Below are positions 23,650-33,045 of a stretch of 64,000 nt of DNA, one piece after another (position 1 is the stretch's first letter; each line of letters starts with the position of its first letter). The DNA lies in contig NZ_BBRG01000001.1 of NCBI RefSeq assembly GCF_000975155.1, positions 603,999-667,998 on the forward strand, given 5' to 3'. The DNA comes from Demequina globuliformis (GTDB lineage: Bacteria; Actinomycetota; Actinomycetes; Actinomycetales; Demequinaceae). A program made the translations under genes and the position numbers. A model generated the notes under the pieces. It was not told the DNA's origin and made no database searches. It saw nothing but the letters and a program-made list of their open reading frames with translations.

Positions 23650-24494
23650 CCCTTAACCGCTCCGCCGACCATTCCCTGGGTCATGCGGCCCTGAACGATG
23701 AGGAAGAAGATCATCACGGGGATGGCGACCAGGACGGAACCGGCCATGACCTGGCCCCACGGGATGGGGCCGTAGGCGCTCGGCTGAGCGAAGTCACGCA
23801 GCCACAGCGGCAGCGTCTCCGACGCGTCCTCCGTCAACAGCACGGAGGCCAGCGCGAACTCATTCCAGACCTGAATGAAGGCGTAGACCGCAGATGCCAC
23901 AAGGCCGGGGGCCAGAAGCGGGAACGTGACGCGCATGAATGCGCCAAAGCGCGTGCAGCCGTCGACCATGGCGGCCTCTTCGAGGTCAGCGGGAACGCCA
24001 GCAACAAAGCCACGCAGCATCCATGTCGTGAACGGAATGACCGTCGCGATGTAGATGATCGAGATACCTATCACGGTGTTGAGCAAATTGAGCTCAGCGA
24101 TCATCTTGTACTGCGCGATGAACATCGCCTCCGCGGGGAGCATCTGAATCAAGATGATCGCCAGCACGAACGACTTGCGGCCGCGGAACTTGAAGCGGGA
24201 GATCGCAAGGGACGCAAGGAACGCGAACACGATGCAGACCGCTAGTGACAGCACCGTGATCATGACCGACATTCGCAGCGCGGTCCCGAACCCGGTCGAG
24301 GGATCGAGCACGGCCTTGTAGTTCGCCATGGTGCCGCCCGGGAAGGGGAACCACGTGGGCGTCAGGGCGTTGATGGTGGTGGTGGTCTGGAAGGACGAGT
24401 TCACCATCCAGTACACGGGGAACGCCCACAGGAGCGCGATGAGGATCGCGGCGGTGGAACCGATCCACTTGCCGGTCGAAGTCTTGGTGTTCAT
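23646..24494 (-). CDS. ABC sugar transporter permease (MalG/NgcG-like)
   Basis: The 282-residue protein has six membrane helices and the EAA loop (PADLEEAAMVDGCTRFGAF, about 185-203) that docks onto the ATPase. It forms the channel of a CUT1-type importer with the next permease upstream. Overlaps both neighbours by ATGA junctions, showing tight translational coupling. No ATPase is encoded in this operon, so a shared MsiK-type ATPase elsewhere in the genome is expected. Substrate, judged from the operon, is GlcNAc, chitobiose or a related oligosaccharide. Confidence 0.92.
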   Translation of the reverse strand: MNTKTSTGKWIGSTAAILIALLWAFPVYWMVNSSFQTTTTINALTPTWFPFPGGTMANYKAVLDPSTGFGTALRMSVMITVLSLAVCIVFAFLASLAISRFKFRGRKSFVLAIILIQMLPAEAMFIAQYKMIAELNLLNTVIGISIIYIATVIPFTTWMLRGFVAGVPADLEEAAMVDGCTRFGAFMRVTFPLLAPGLVASAVYAFIQVWNEFALASVLLTEDASETLPLWLRDFAQPSAYGPIPWGQVMAGSVLVAIPVMIFFLIVQGRMTQGMVGGAVKG

Positions 24495-25441
24495 CAGTCG
24501 TCCTCCTTGAGGAGCTCACGCACGTAGAACCAGCTCAGGCCAATGGTGAAGATCATCACCAACATGGCGGCCGCGGCAGCCATGCCGAACTGGCCCTGGC
24601 CCACACCCATGCCGTAGATGTAGGTGCCCAGGAGGTCGTACCTGTCGCCGGCAGAGCCAAAGCCCTGCAGCAGTTCAATCTGCGCGTACACGCGCAAGTC
24701 CCAGATCATCTGCAGCAGCAGCAGGATGACAAGGATGGGGCGGATGATGGGAAGCGTGATGCGACGCAGCATCTGCCATCCGCTCGCGCCGTCAAGGGCG
24801 GCGGCTTCCTTTACTTCACCAGACACCTGGGTGAGCGCCGCGTACACGGACAGCGCCACGAAGGGCACGGATGCCCATGTGATGATGACGGAGGCGACAG
24901 CGAAGAAGGACAGCGGGTTGACCAGCCAGTTGTGGCCGATCATGTCGACGCCGGGGATCCAGCTCAGGGTGTAGTTGAGCAGACCGTTGCGCTGGTCGAT
25001 CATCCAGTTCCACACGGTCATCTGCGCGACGATGGGCATGGCCCACGCCAGCAGCATCGCGACCTGCAATGTGATGCGCGCGGGGCGGCTCACGGCCTTC
25101 ATCATGAGGGCCATGCCGATGCCGAGGATCACCGTGGCCAGGGCCGTGACGGCCATGAACAGGACCGACTTGATGAGGACGGACCAGAAGAAGCTGTCCG
25201 TCAGAAGAGTGATGTAGTTGTCCAGACCCACCCAAGCCGGGGGCTGTCCGAACTGCTGCGCGAGTCCGTACTCGCGGAAAGAGTTGAGGATCTGCCACCC
25301 AAGGGGGTATCCCATACCCACCAGCAGGGCAAGCAATGCGGGGGTGAGCAGAAGGTAGGGCAAAATCCGCTTGCCGAAGGGCTTCTTGGAAGAAGCCGGC
25401 GAGTCGTCGAGCCTGCTGGGCGCGACCGCGGGGGTAGTCAT
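24494..25441 (-). CDS. ABC sugar transporter permease (MalF/NgcF-like)
   Basis: The 315-residue protein carries a cytoplasmic N-terminus, six to seven membrane helices and the EAA loop (SGEVKEAAALDGASGWQMLR). It pairs with the MalG-like permease. Start is ATG at 25441 with AGAGGC upstream. A strong hairpin lies between it and the binding-protein gene, which probably lets the binding protein be made in excess. Confidence 0.92.
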   Translation of the reverse strand: MTTPAVAPSRLDDSPASSKKPFGKRILPYLLLTPALLALLVGMGYPLGWQILNSFREYGLAQQFGQPPAWVGLDNYITLLTDSFFWSVLIKSVLFMAVTALATVILGIGMALMMKAVSRPARITLQVAMLLAWAMPIVAQMTVWNWMIDQRNGLLNYTLSWIPGVDMIGHNWLVNPLSFFAVASVIITWASVPFVALSVYAALTQVSGEVKEAAALDGASGWQMLRRITLPIIRPILVILLLLQMIWDLRVYAQIELLQGFGSAGDRYDLLGTYIYGMGVGQGQFGMAAAAAMLVMIFTIGLSWFYVRELLKEDD

Positions 25442-25501
25442 GGTGTGCCTCTCGAGAAGTGCCGAGGTGTGAGATAAGAGGGGCGGGGATCCCCCACTGC
25501 A

Positions 25502-25560
25502 CGTGGGGCCCAGGCCGGAAACGCTAGCCCGGGCCCCACGCGTGTGACGGTCAAGCCGTC
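25502..25560 (-). terminator. Intra-operon attenuator hairpins after the binding-protein gene
   Basis: Main stem CGTGGGGCCC (25502-25511) with GGGCCCCACG (25531-25540), 10 of 10 pairs and a 19-nt loop; a smaller stem GACGG-TCAAG-CCGTC lies at 25546-25560. No T-run, so partial termination or mRNA protection is more likely than a full stop. Confidence 0.65.
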
Positions 25561-25568
25561 AGCAGGTG

Positions 25569-26915
25569 TTAGCCGTTGATCAGCTGGTTGATCTTTTCGT
25601 CGTACTCAGCGGCGAGAGCGGTGACGTCGCCACCCTCAGCAACTGCCTGGAAGTACTGCTCCAGGATCTGCTGCTCCTCGATCGCAGCCCAGCCCTTAGC
25701 GGCGGGGGTCAGCTTCGCGGACTCAGCGGTCTCGAGGGCAACCTCGTTCTGCGGAGCCAGGCCAGCGTAGATGTCACCGAACTCGGTGTTCGCGGGGCCG
25801 AAGCCGTTCTCAGCGAGCAGGGTCTGGTACTCATCCGAGAAGATGATGCCCATGAGCTGCTTTGCACCGTCGACGTTCTGCGAGGCAGCCGAGATCGCGA
25901 TGTTCGAACCACCGGCGAACACGGGGGCAACGCCACCGTCAGCACCGGGCAGTGCGTAGAAGCCGTTGACTGCGTCGTCCCACACGGGAGCGGGGTTGCC
26001 ATCGGCGTCTTCACCGGTGAGCGGGCCAATGCAGCAGCCAGCCCAGTTCGGAGCCATCTGAGCGGCAGCAGGCAGGCCCTGCAGCATCTCGTCGTTGATG
26101 GCGTTGAAGACCTCGTCGGTGTCCGTGACCTGGGCGACGCCCGCGGTCTCGAACAGCTCCTGCCACTGCTCCATACCGGAGATGGCCTCAGGCGAGGACA
26201 GTGCTGCGGTCCAGGAGGAGCCGTCGTAGGTGGCGATGTCTCCACCGTTAGCGAAGACCCACGAGATGCCGTTGCGCCAGTCCTGGCCGCCGATGTAGAA
26301 GCCGGCGATGTCCTGGTCCTTCAGCGAAGCGTGAACCTCGGTGACCTCGGCGAGCGTGGTGGGAACCTCGACGCCACCCTGCTCGTACAGGTCCTTGCGG
26401 TACCACGCGAAGCGCGAACCGAAGTAGTAAGGCAGTGCGTAGACGGTCTCGCCGACGGAACCGGCCTCAACGAAGCCCTGCAGGAGGCTGTCGCCACCGA
26501 GCTCTTCGTACATGTCGGTGATGTCCAGGAACGCACCGACGTTGGTGAACGTCGCTGCCTGGGTGTTGCCGACCTCGGTGACGTCGGGGGTGTTGGCGGA
26601 GTCCGGCAGAGCGGTGGTCAGCGCGGAGATCGCGTCGCCCCAGCCCACGTACTCCACGGAAAGCTCTCCACCGTTCTCGGCGGAGTAGGTCTCCTGGAGG
26701 TACTCACGGAACATCTTCGTGGTGTCGTCCTCCTGGCCCATCCACCACATGGTGAGGTCCTGAGCCGCAGCAGCGGTCTCCTCGCCACCAGCGGTGGAGG
26801 AGGTCTCAGGAGCGGTGCTCTCTTCGGTTTCAGCGTCGTCGGACGAGGAGCATCCGGCGAGGACGACGGCCGAGGCAGCGGCGAATGCCGCGATACCGCG
26901 AGTCATCTTCTTCAT
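25569..26915 (-). CDS. ABC sugar transporter substrate-binding lipoprotein
   Basis: The 448-residue protein starts with a lipoprotein signal (MKKMTRG, hydrophobic stretch, lipobox LAGC with Cys22), then an acidic Ser/Thr linker and an extracellular-solute-binding family 1 fold (DLTMWWMGQEDD at the start of the mature domain; ALPYYFGSRFAWYRKDLYEQ in the hinge region). It is anchored outside the membrane and delivers sugar to the two permeases. Start ATG at 26915 follows AGAAGGAAG. The Trp/Tyr-rich segments fit stacking against sugar rings. Specificity is inferred from operon context only. Confidence 0.92.
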   Translation of the reverse strand: MKKMTRGIAAFAAASAVVLAGCSSSDDAETEESTAPETSSTAGGEETAAAAQDLTMWWMGQEDDTTKMFREYLQETYSAENGGELSVEYVGWGDAISALTTALPDSANTPDVTEVGNTQAATFTNVGAFLDITDMYEELGGDSLLQGFVEAGSVGETVYALPYYFGSRFAWYRKDLYEQGGVEVPTTLAEVTEVHASLKDQDIAGFYIGGQDWRNGISWVFANGGDIATYDGSSWTAALSSPEAISGMEQWQELFETAGVAQVTDTDEVFNAINDEMLQGLPAAAQMAPNWAGCCIGPLTGEDADGNPAPVWDDAVNGFYALPGADGGVAPVFAGGSNIAISAASQNVDGAKQLMGIIFSDEYQTLLAENGFGPANTEFGDIYAGLAPQNEVALETAESAKLTPAAKGWAAIEEQQILEQYFQAVAEGGDVTALAAEYDEKINQLING

Positions 26916-26986
26916 TGTGCTACTTCCTTCTCTGTTGTGTGTGCCGTCCGTGACTACATGGCCACGACGTTGTGGTTGCTGGGTAG

Positions 26987-28204
26987 TTACGAAACCCCCA
27001 GTTGTCCGGTGAGGACCATGACCACTGCTCCGAGCACGACGATGTCGCGCCCAAGTGCGGTCATCCGCAGTGTGAGATCACCGTGGAGTTCGGCCATCGT
27101 CCTACTACGGAGCGTCTCGGAGGTTCCCTCCAGGAGGGGTCCAGCGAGAAGATTGTGGGGCCCGGCGAGAACGACCTCGCCGAGGTTGAGTGCCGCGACG
27201 ACTGGCGCGAGCGAGATGCCCAGGCGCTCCCCTGCCTCGCGCAACGTCGCTTCCCGGGCTGTCTCGTCGGCCTTGGCGGCCGCTTCCAGCCGCGGCGACG
27301 CCAGCCAGGTCTCGAGGCATCCGGCCTTGCCGCACGCGCACTCGTCGCCACCGTCGGTGCCGACCACGACGTGGCCGATCTCACCGGCCGCAAAACTCGA
27401 GCCGTACACGAGGTGACCGCCAACGACCACACCCGAACCCACACCGCGACCGATGCGCACGAGCATCATGTCGGTGCTGGCGCCGCCAAAGCTGCGCTCG
27501 CCCTGGGCGGCCATGTTCGCGTCATTGGCGACCTGCGTCGGCAGCTCGTAGCGCTCAGCCACCAACTGCTGGAGAGGAACGTCGGTCCATCCCAAGTTGG
27601 GCGCCGAGACGACCGTGCCGTCAAGGTCAACAATTCCGGGGCTGCCGATGCCGATGCCGACGATGGGGGCGGAGGCCCGGCTAACGAGATCGTCCAGCAG
27701 AGTGAAGACGGCCCCGACTGCTTCTTCGCCGGTCATGTCGCGAACGGCAACCTCAGCACGCTCCACGATGGACCCGTCGAGGTCAGTGACGACGCCGCGG
27801 AAGACAGAGTAGTTCGACAGGTCCAAACCGACGATGGCGAAGCCTTCGCGGTTGATGTCGAGCAAGGTGGCTGGCTTGCCTGGGCGCGCATCGGGACGCA
27901 GGCCCAGTTCGATGACGAGGTCCTCTTCGATAAAGTCCGAGACCAGGTCCGAGATGGTCACGCGGGTGAGGCCGACTTCGCGGGCGAGGTCCGCGCGGCT
28001 CAGGCCGTCTGCCCTGTACAGGGCCTGCAGCACCAGTGCCCGGTTGTGACGGCGGGCGTGCTCGGGACGGACGCGTGCGCCAGGGCGCACAGCACCAGCC
28101 AGCGCCTTGATGCGCTGCGGTGCAGCCGCGCTGCTTGCTCCGGCGTCGGCCACTGTCTGGACCGTGTCACCGGAGGAGCGCCGCTGAGCGTCCTTGGTCG
28201 TCAT
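26987..28204 (-). CDS. ROK family transcriptional repressor of the sugar operon
   Basis: The 405-residue protein has an N-terminal winged helix (about 52-105, LSRADLAREVGLTRVTISDLV) and a ROK sugar-sensing domain (from about 122) with an intact zinc motif CACGKAGCLE (Cys289, Cys291, Cys296). This matches the NagC/Mlc/XylR group, which releases DNA on sugar binding. It is the first gene of the operon and has a palindromic operator just upstream of its own ATG, so it should repress itself and all following genes. No SD is seen, and the operator overlaps the expected core promoter. The inducer is probably a GlcNAc derivative. Confidence 0.9.
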   Translation of the reverse strand: MTTKDAQRRSSGDTVQTVADAGASSAAAPQRIKALAGAVRPGARVRPEHARRHNRALVLQALYRADGLSRADLAREVGLTRVTISDLVSDFIEEDLVIELGLRPDARPGKPATLLDINREGFAIVGLDLSNYSVFRGVVTDLDGSIVERAEVAVRDMTGEEAVGAVFTLLDDLVSRASAPIVGIGIGSPGIVDLDGTVVSAPNLGWTDVPLQQLVAERYELPTQVANDANMAAQGERSFGGASTDMMLVRIGRGVGSGVVVGGHLVYGSSFAAGEIGHVVVGTDGGDECACGKAGCLETWLASPRLEAAAKADETAREATLREAGERLGISLAPVVAALNLGEVVLAGPHNLLAGPLLEGTSETLRSRTMAELHGDLTLRMTALGRDIVVLGAVVMVLTGQLGVS

Positions 28205-28210
28205 AGTTAG

Positions 28211-28227
28211 TTAGTAAAGGTTACTAA
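28211..28227. promoter_or_regulatory. ROK operator TTAGTAA-AGG-TTACTAA
   Basis: Perfect 7-bp inverted repeat with 3-bp centre, 7-23 bp ahead of the ROK repressor ATG. The AT-rich TTAGTAA/TTACTAA form resembles operators of NagC/XylR-type ROK repressors. An extra GTTAG half repeat lies at 28206-28210. I found no second copy in the window, so the entire operon seems governed from here. Confidence 0.75.
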
Positions 28228-28430
28228 CGAACTTCGCGCAAGTCTGTCGAATCGATTTGATGGCAACTGTTACCTAGCCGTGATGAACTTTGCGATGGCC
28301 TGGGAAGAACGGTCTGCGGCGCCCGGCTACACCCTGGAAGCGGCTCTCGCCACGCCGTGTCCGCACGCTCCAGCAGTGGCCACTCGTGGCTTATGGTGGT
28401 CACACTGTTCACATACGTCACGGAGTCTCG

Positions 28431-29015
28431 ATGCGCACTGCCCGCAGCTCTTCGTCGCGCGGCTTCAAGGCCGCCATCGCAATTCTCGCTATCTGTGCGC
28501 CGCTGGCTGCGTGTGCCAGCCCGGTGGCCGCAGGCGCTTGGTCGACTTCTCCCACACCGACCGCGGACACGCCTTCTACCGGAGTGCCCTCGCCCGTGAT
28601 CTCTGGCGACACGACTCCAACGGCAAGCTCGTCGCCCAATCCTTCGGTGAGCGCGACGAGCCCGACGCCCTCCCCTGCGCCAACCACGTCTCCTACTGAG
28701 GCCTCGCCAGAACCGACCGTCGAAGAGAACGAGATCGAGCCCATCCTCACTTACGTAGGGATCGAAGACGGTCAACTCACAGCGAACGCCGTTATCCCCT
28801 ACGTGGTGGAAGAAGGCGGCCGTTGCGTCTTCACCGTCATGTCGAACGGAGCGATACGCAACCACACCACCGACGCGATCCCAGACGCGCAATCGACTTT
28901 GTGTGCACCTCTCACCGTGCCAACGTCAAGCAGCGAGTCGACCGTTACTGTCCGCTACGAGTCGCAGGAACTCTCCATCCAGAGCGACCCCGCACGTGCA
29001 GGAGACAACCCGTGA
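28431..29015 (+). CDS. Secreted Ser/Thr/Pro-rich lipoprotein of unknown function
   Basis: About 194 residues: a basic start (MRTARSSSSRG), hydrophobic stretch and lipobox LAAC, then about 75 residues almost wholly Ser, Thr, Pro and Ala, ending in a small folded domain (from about 100: ILTYVGIEDGQLTANAVIP) with two Cys that may pair. This looks like a cell-surface domain on a flexible wall-spanning linker. ATG at 28431 fits the signal peptide; the longer frame upstream lacks one. It overlaps the following FG-GAP gene by GTGA, so the two are made together. No family recognised. Confidence 0.75.
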   Translation: MRTARSSSSRGFKAAIAILAICAPLAACASPVAAGAWSTSPTPTADTPSTGVPSPVISGDTTPTASSSPNPSVSATSPTPSPAPTTSPTEASPEPTVEENEIEPILTYVGIEDGQLTANAVIPYVVEEGGRCVFTVMSNGAIRNHTTDAIPDAQSTLCAPLTVPTSSSESTVTVRYESQELSIQSDPARAGDNP

Positions 29016-30553
29016 GGCGACGCTTCCTCGGCTCCATCGCCATCGCAGCCGCCGTCATTGCAGTCTTCACGCCGGCCTCGCAAGCAGCTACCGGCAGCAA
29101 CTTCGACCCCGGCTACATCATCTCGGACGCCACGTTTTACGACGCGGCCGCGATGTCAACCACGCAAATCCAGGCCTTTCTCAACTCCAAGGGAAAGAAC
29201 TGTGTCGCCGGCCAAGAGCCCTGCCTCAAGGACTACACAATGACCACGCGCTCGATCAGCGCGAACTCACAGTGCAGTTCTTACACGGGTAGAACGAAGG
29301 AGACCTCCGCGGCCATCATCGCCAAGGTGGCACAGGCATGCGACATCAACCCGCAAGTCTTGCTGGTGTTGCTCGAGAAGGAGCAGTCATTGGTTGGGCG
29401 CAGCCAGCCAACGAGCCGTTCCTACCAAATCGCCACTGGCTACGGGTGCCCTGACACCGCGCCGTGTGACACTGAGTACTACGGATTCCAGAACCAGGTC
29501 TACCTCGCCGCAAAGCAGTACCAGCGGTACCGGGACTATCCAGGTAACTACGCCCACCAAGCTGGTCGCACACAACAGGTGCTATACCACCCGAAGTCCT
29601 CATGCGGCTCGTCTGCCGTCTACATTCGCAATCAGGCAACAGCGGGGCTTTACAACTACACGCCCTACCAACCCAACAAAGCCGCGCTCGCCAATTTGTA
29701 CGGAAGCGGCGATTCGTGCTCGTCCTACGGCAACCGCAACTTCTGGCGAATCTTCACAGATTGGTTCGGATCGACCTCAAACGTACCGCCGGTGAGCTTA
29801 GCCCAGCGCGACTGGGATACGGACGGAACGTCCGACATGCTCGCTCGCCACTCAAATGGGAGGCTCTACGGATACTTCGGACGCGCCGACGGCTCGGGAT
29901 TGACCGGGAGGCAGATCGGGCATGGCTGGAACGGGATGCGACTTATGTCGACGGCCTACAACTTCAACGGCACTGCGATGCCACAGATAGTCTCGATCCA
30001 CGGCAACGGCCTGCTCTACCTCTACACCGCTGACGGCAACGGCGGCTTTAAGGCTTCAGGGACCATAGGCCAAGGTTGGGGAGGCTACGACCAGCTCGTG
30101 GGGGTGTCCCAGTGGGGCGGGCAACGCCTAAGTGGAATTGTGACACGTCACCGGTCATCGGGAGACTACTACTACTATCCCAAAACCGCTAAAGGCAGTT
30201 GGCTCCCTCGCATAGCATTGGATATCCCGGATTACGACCTATTGTTCTTCGCTGGTGACTGGGACCGGGACGGGTTCGCGGACATGCTGGGCCGCAGCAG
30301 CGTAGACGGCCACCTCTACTTGATCAGTGCCGAACCCGATGGGTCGGTCCAAGACCCCGTTCGAGTAGGAACCAACTGGGGCCGCTTCTCCAACATCTTC
30401 AGTGGAGGAGACTGGAACAACGACGGGCGTGTAGACGTGCTTGCAACCGATGCCAAAGGAGACCTCTACCTGTACGCCGGAGATGGCAAAGGTGGCTTTG
30501 GTGCCAGCATGAGGTTTGGACACGGATGGGGAAACATGCAGTTCGTGCCTTGA
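29012..30553 (+). CDS. Secreted protein: lysozyme-like/hemagglutinin domain plus FG-GAP (VCBS) repeats
   Basis: The 513-residue protein has a Sec signal (VRRRFLGSIA to SQA, cleavage near 28), an N-terminal domain to about 265 with many Cys and a Glu in LVLLEKEQSLVG that resembles lytic transglycosylase/glucosaminidase cores, then FG-GAP-type beta-propeller repeats with Ca-binding loops DWDTDGTSD, DWDRDGFAD and DWNNDGRVD. It probably binds or trims cell wall or other glycans outside the cell. GTG at 29012 has AGGAG 8 nt upstream; the longer frame overlaps the lipoprotein gene. The region looks less GC-rich than its surroundings, suggesting transfer. Confidence 0.8.
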   Translation: MRRRFLGSIAIAAAVIAVFTPASQAATGSNFDPGYIISDATFYDAAAMSTTQIQAFLNSKGKNCVAGQEPCLKDYTMTTRSISANSQCSSYTGRTKETSAAIIAKVAQACDINPQVLLVLLEKEQSLVGRSQPTSRSYQIATGYGCPDTAPCDTEYYGFQNQVYLAAKQYQRYRDYPGNYAHQAGRTQQVLYHPKSSCGSSAVYIRNQATAGLYNYTPYQPNKAALANLYGSGDSCSSYGNRNFWRIFTDWFGSTSNVPPVSLAQRDWDTDGTSDMLARHSNGRLYGYFGRADGSGLTGRQIGHGWNGMRLMSTAYNFNGTAMPQIVSIHGNGLLYLYTADGNGGFKASGTIGQGWGGYDQLVGVSQWGGQRLSGIVTRHRSSGDYYYYPKTAKGSWLPRIALDIPDYDLLFFAGDWDRDGFADMLGRSSVDGHLYLISAEPDGSVQDPVRVGTNWGRFSNIFSGGDWNNDGRVDVLATDAKGDLYLYAGDGKGGFGASMRFGHGWGNMQFVP

Positions 30554-30572
30554 CCCACAAAGCAGGGCCCAT

Positions 30573-30620
30573 ATGTGCGTGAGGGGTTCGAGCCAGCTGG
30601 CTCGAACCCCTCACGCACAT
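30573..30620. terminator. Perfect 48-bp palindrome between convergent genes, probable bidirectional terminator
   Basis: Arms 30573-30596 and 30597-30620 match at 24 of 24 positions with no loop. The left arm begins ATGTGCGTGAGGGGTTCGAG and ends CCAG. It lies 19 bp after the FG-GAP gene stop and 10 bp from the mdh stop, so it can serve both. It contains GGTTCGAGCC, which resembles a tRNA T-arm, but no tRNA surrounds it. Confidence 0.8.
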
Positions 30621-30630
30621 TCAGAGCGAC

Positions 30631-31641
<1,011 letters not shown>

Positions 31642-31665
31642 TTATCGAGGCGAGGGAAAGTAAAG

Positions 31666-31697
31666 CGGGCCCGCAGACCGGATGGCCTGCGGGCCCG
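31666..31697 (-). terminator. Terminator of icd
   Basis: Perfect 11-bp stem CGGGCCCGCAG (31666-31676) with CTGCGGGCCCG (31687-31697), 10-nt loop, 5 bp past the icd stop. Read on the minus strand it is followed by CTTTACTTTCCC, a weak T-rich tail. Confidence 0.8.
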
Positions 31698-31702
31698 GAC
31701 GG

Positions 31703-32920
31703 TTAGGCCAGGCGGGCCGAGAGGTTCTCGTCGAGGGTCGCGAGGAACGCCTCGGTGGTCTGCCATTCCTGGTCAGGTCCAACGAGCAGGGCGAGGTCCT
31801 TGGTCATCTTGCCGGACTCGACGGACTTGATCACCACGTCCTCGAGCGTCTCCGCGAAGCCGGTGACCTCGGGCGTGTTGTCCAGCTTGCCGCGGTGCTT
31901 CAATCCACCGGTCCACGCGAAGATCGACGCGATGGGGTTGGTCGAGGTGGGCTTGCCCGCCTGGTGCTGGCGGTAGTGACGCGTGACGGTGCCGTGCGCA
32001 GCCTCGGCCTCCACGGTCTGGCCGTCCGGGGTCATGAGCACGGAGGTCATGAGGCCCAGCGAGCCGAAGCCCTGGGCAACGGTGTCGGACTGGACGTCGC
32101 CGTCGTAGTTCTTGCAGGCCCAGACGTAGCCGCCCTCCCACTTCATGGCGGAGGCCACCATGTCATCGATGAGGCGGTGCTCGTAGGTGAGGCCCTTGGC
32201 CTCAAACTCGGCCTTGAACTCGCGGTCGAACACGTCCTGGAAGATGTCCTTGAAGGCACCGTCGTAGGCCTTGAGGATGGTGTTCTTGGTCGACATGTAC
32301 ACGGGGTAGTTGCGCAGCAGGCCGTAGGAGAAGGACGCGCGGGCGAAGTCCTCGATCGACTTGTTGAAGTTGTACATGCCCATGACAACGCCGCCGTCCT
32401 CGGGCATCTTCACGACTTCGTGCTCGATGGGGGCGGAGCCGTCCTGCGGCGTGTACGTGATGGTCACGGTGCCGGGGCCGGGGACCTTGAAGTTGGTCGA
32501 CTTGTACTGGTCTCCGTGCGCGTGACGGCCAATGATGATCGGCTTGGTCCAACCGGGCACCAGGCGGGGAATGTTGGAGATGATGATGGGCTCGCGGAAC
32601 ACGACGCCGCCCAAGATGTTGCGGATGGTGCCATTGGGGCTCACCCACATCTTCTTGAGGTCGAACTCCTCGACGCGGGCCTCATCCGGCGTAATCGTTG
32701 CGCACTTCACGCCAACGTTGTGCTTCTTGATCGCGTTCGCGGCGTCGATGGTGATCTGGTCATCGGTGGCGTCGCGCGACTGGATGCCGAGGTCGTAGTA
32801 CTCGAGGTCAACGTCCAGGTAGGGGTGGATTAGGCGGTCCTTGATGAACTGCCAGATGATCCTCGTCATCTCATCGCCGTCGAGCTCGACGACCTTGCCT
32901 TCGACCTTGATCTTCGCCAT
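31703..32920 (-). CDS. icd: Isocitrate dehydrogenase (NADP+), homodimeric eukaryote-like type
   Basis: The 405-residue protein matches the short dimeric NADP-IDH class shared by eukaryotes and some bacteria: [14 protein letters not shown] at the start, [19 protein letters not shown] (phosphate/substrate binding), [12 protein letters not shown], the catalytic Tyr in [20 protein letters not shown], and Asp residues in HRLIDDMVA and [10 protein letters not shown] for the metal. [14 protein letters not shown] binds NADP. It forms 2-oxoglutarate and NADPH in the TCA cycle. Start ATG at 32920 after TTGAGG-type spacing. Confidence 0.96.
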   Translation of the reverse strand: MAKIKVEGKVVELDGDEMTRIIWQFIKDRLIHPYLDVDLEYYDLGIQSRDATDDQITIDAANAIKKHNVGVKCATITPDEARVEEFDLKKMWVSPNGTIRNILGGVVFREPIIISNIPRLVPGWTKPIIIGRHAHGDQYKSTNFKVPGPGTVTITYTPQDGSAPIEHEVVKMPEDGGVVMGMYNFNKSIEDFARASFSYGLLRNYPVYMSTKNTILKAYDGAFKDIFQDVFDREFKAEFEAKGLTYEHRLIDDMVASAMKWEGGYVWACKNYDGDVQSDTVAQGFGSLGLMTSVLMTPDGQTVEAEAAHGTVTRHYRQHQAGKPTSTNPIASIFAWTGGLKHRGKLDNTPEVTGFAETLEDVVIKSVESGKMTKDLALLVGPDQEWQTTEAFLATLDENLSARLA

Positions 32921-33034
32921 TGAGGTTCCTCATCACGTCTGTTAGGGACAAATACGACGGACCCAGGCTAGTCCACTCGGGCGCGCGCGGGGAACGCGCG
33001 CGGGATCTGAGGCGCTTTGCCAGGGGTGTCTGCC

Positions 33035-33040
33035 TACCAT
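33035..33040 (+). promoter_or_regulatory. -10 hexamer TACCAT of a leaderless promoter
   Basis: TACCAT ends 5 nt before the GTG at 33046. The ATG inside CCATGAGG (33039) is out of frame with the real gene. Confidence 0.5.
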
Positions 33041-33045
33041 GAGGC

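Noticed and set aside
25566-27416. 616-residue open frame on the + strand opposite the sugar-binding lipoprotein and ROK genes
   Set aside because: Spans two real genes in antisense; no SD, no domain, biased composition.
19600-28430. DasR-type operator in the amino-sugar operon
   Set aside because: No ACTGGTCTAGACCAGT-like palindrome seen; control is better explained by the ROK operator.
30575-30612. Partial tRNA gene suggested by GGTTCGAGCC
   Set aside because: No acceptor stem, D-arm or anticodon around it; the string is part of a perfect palindrome.
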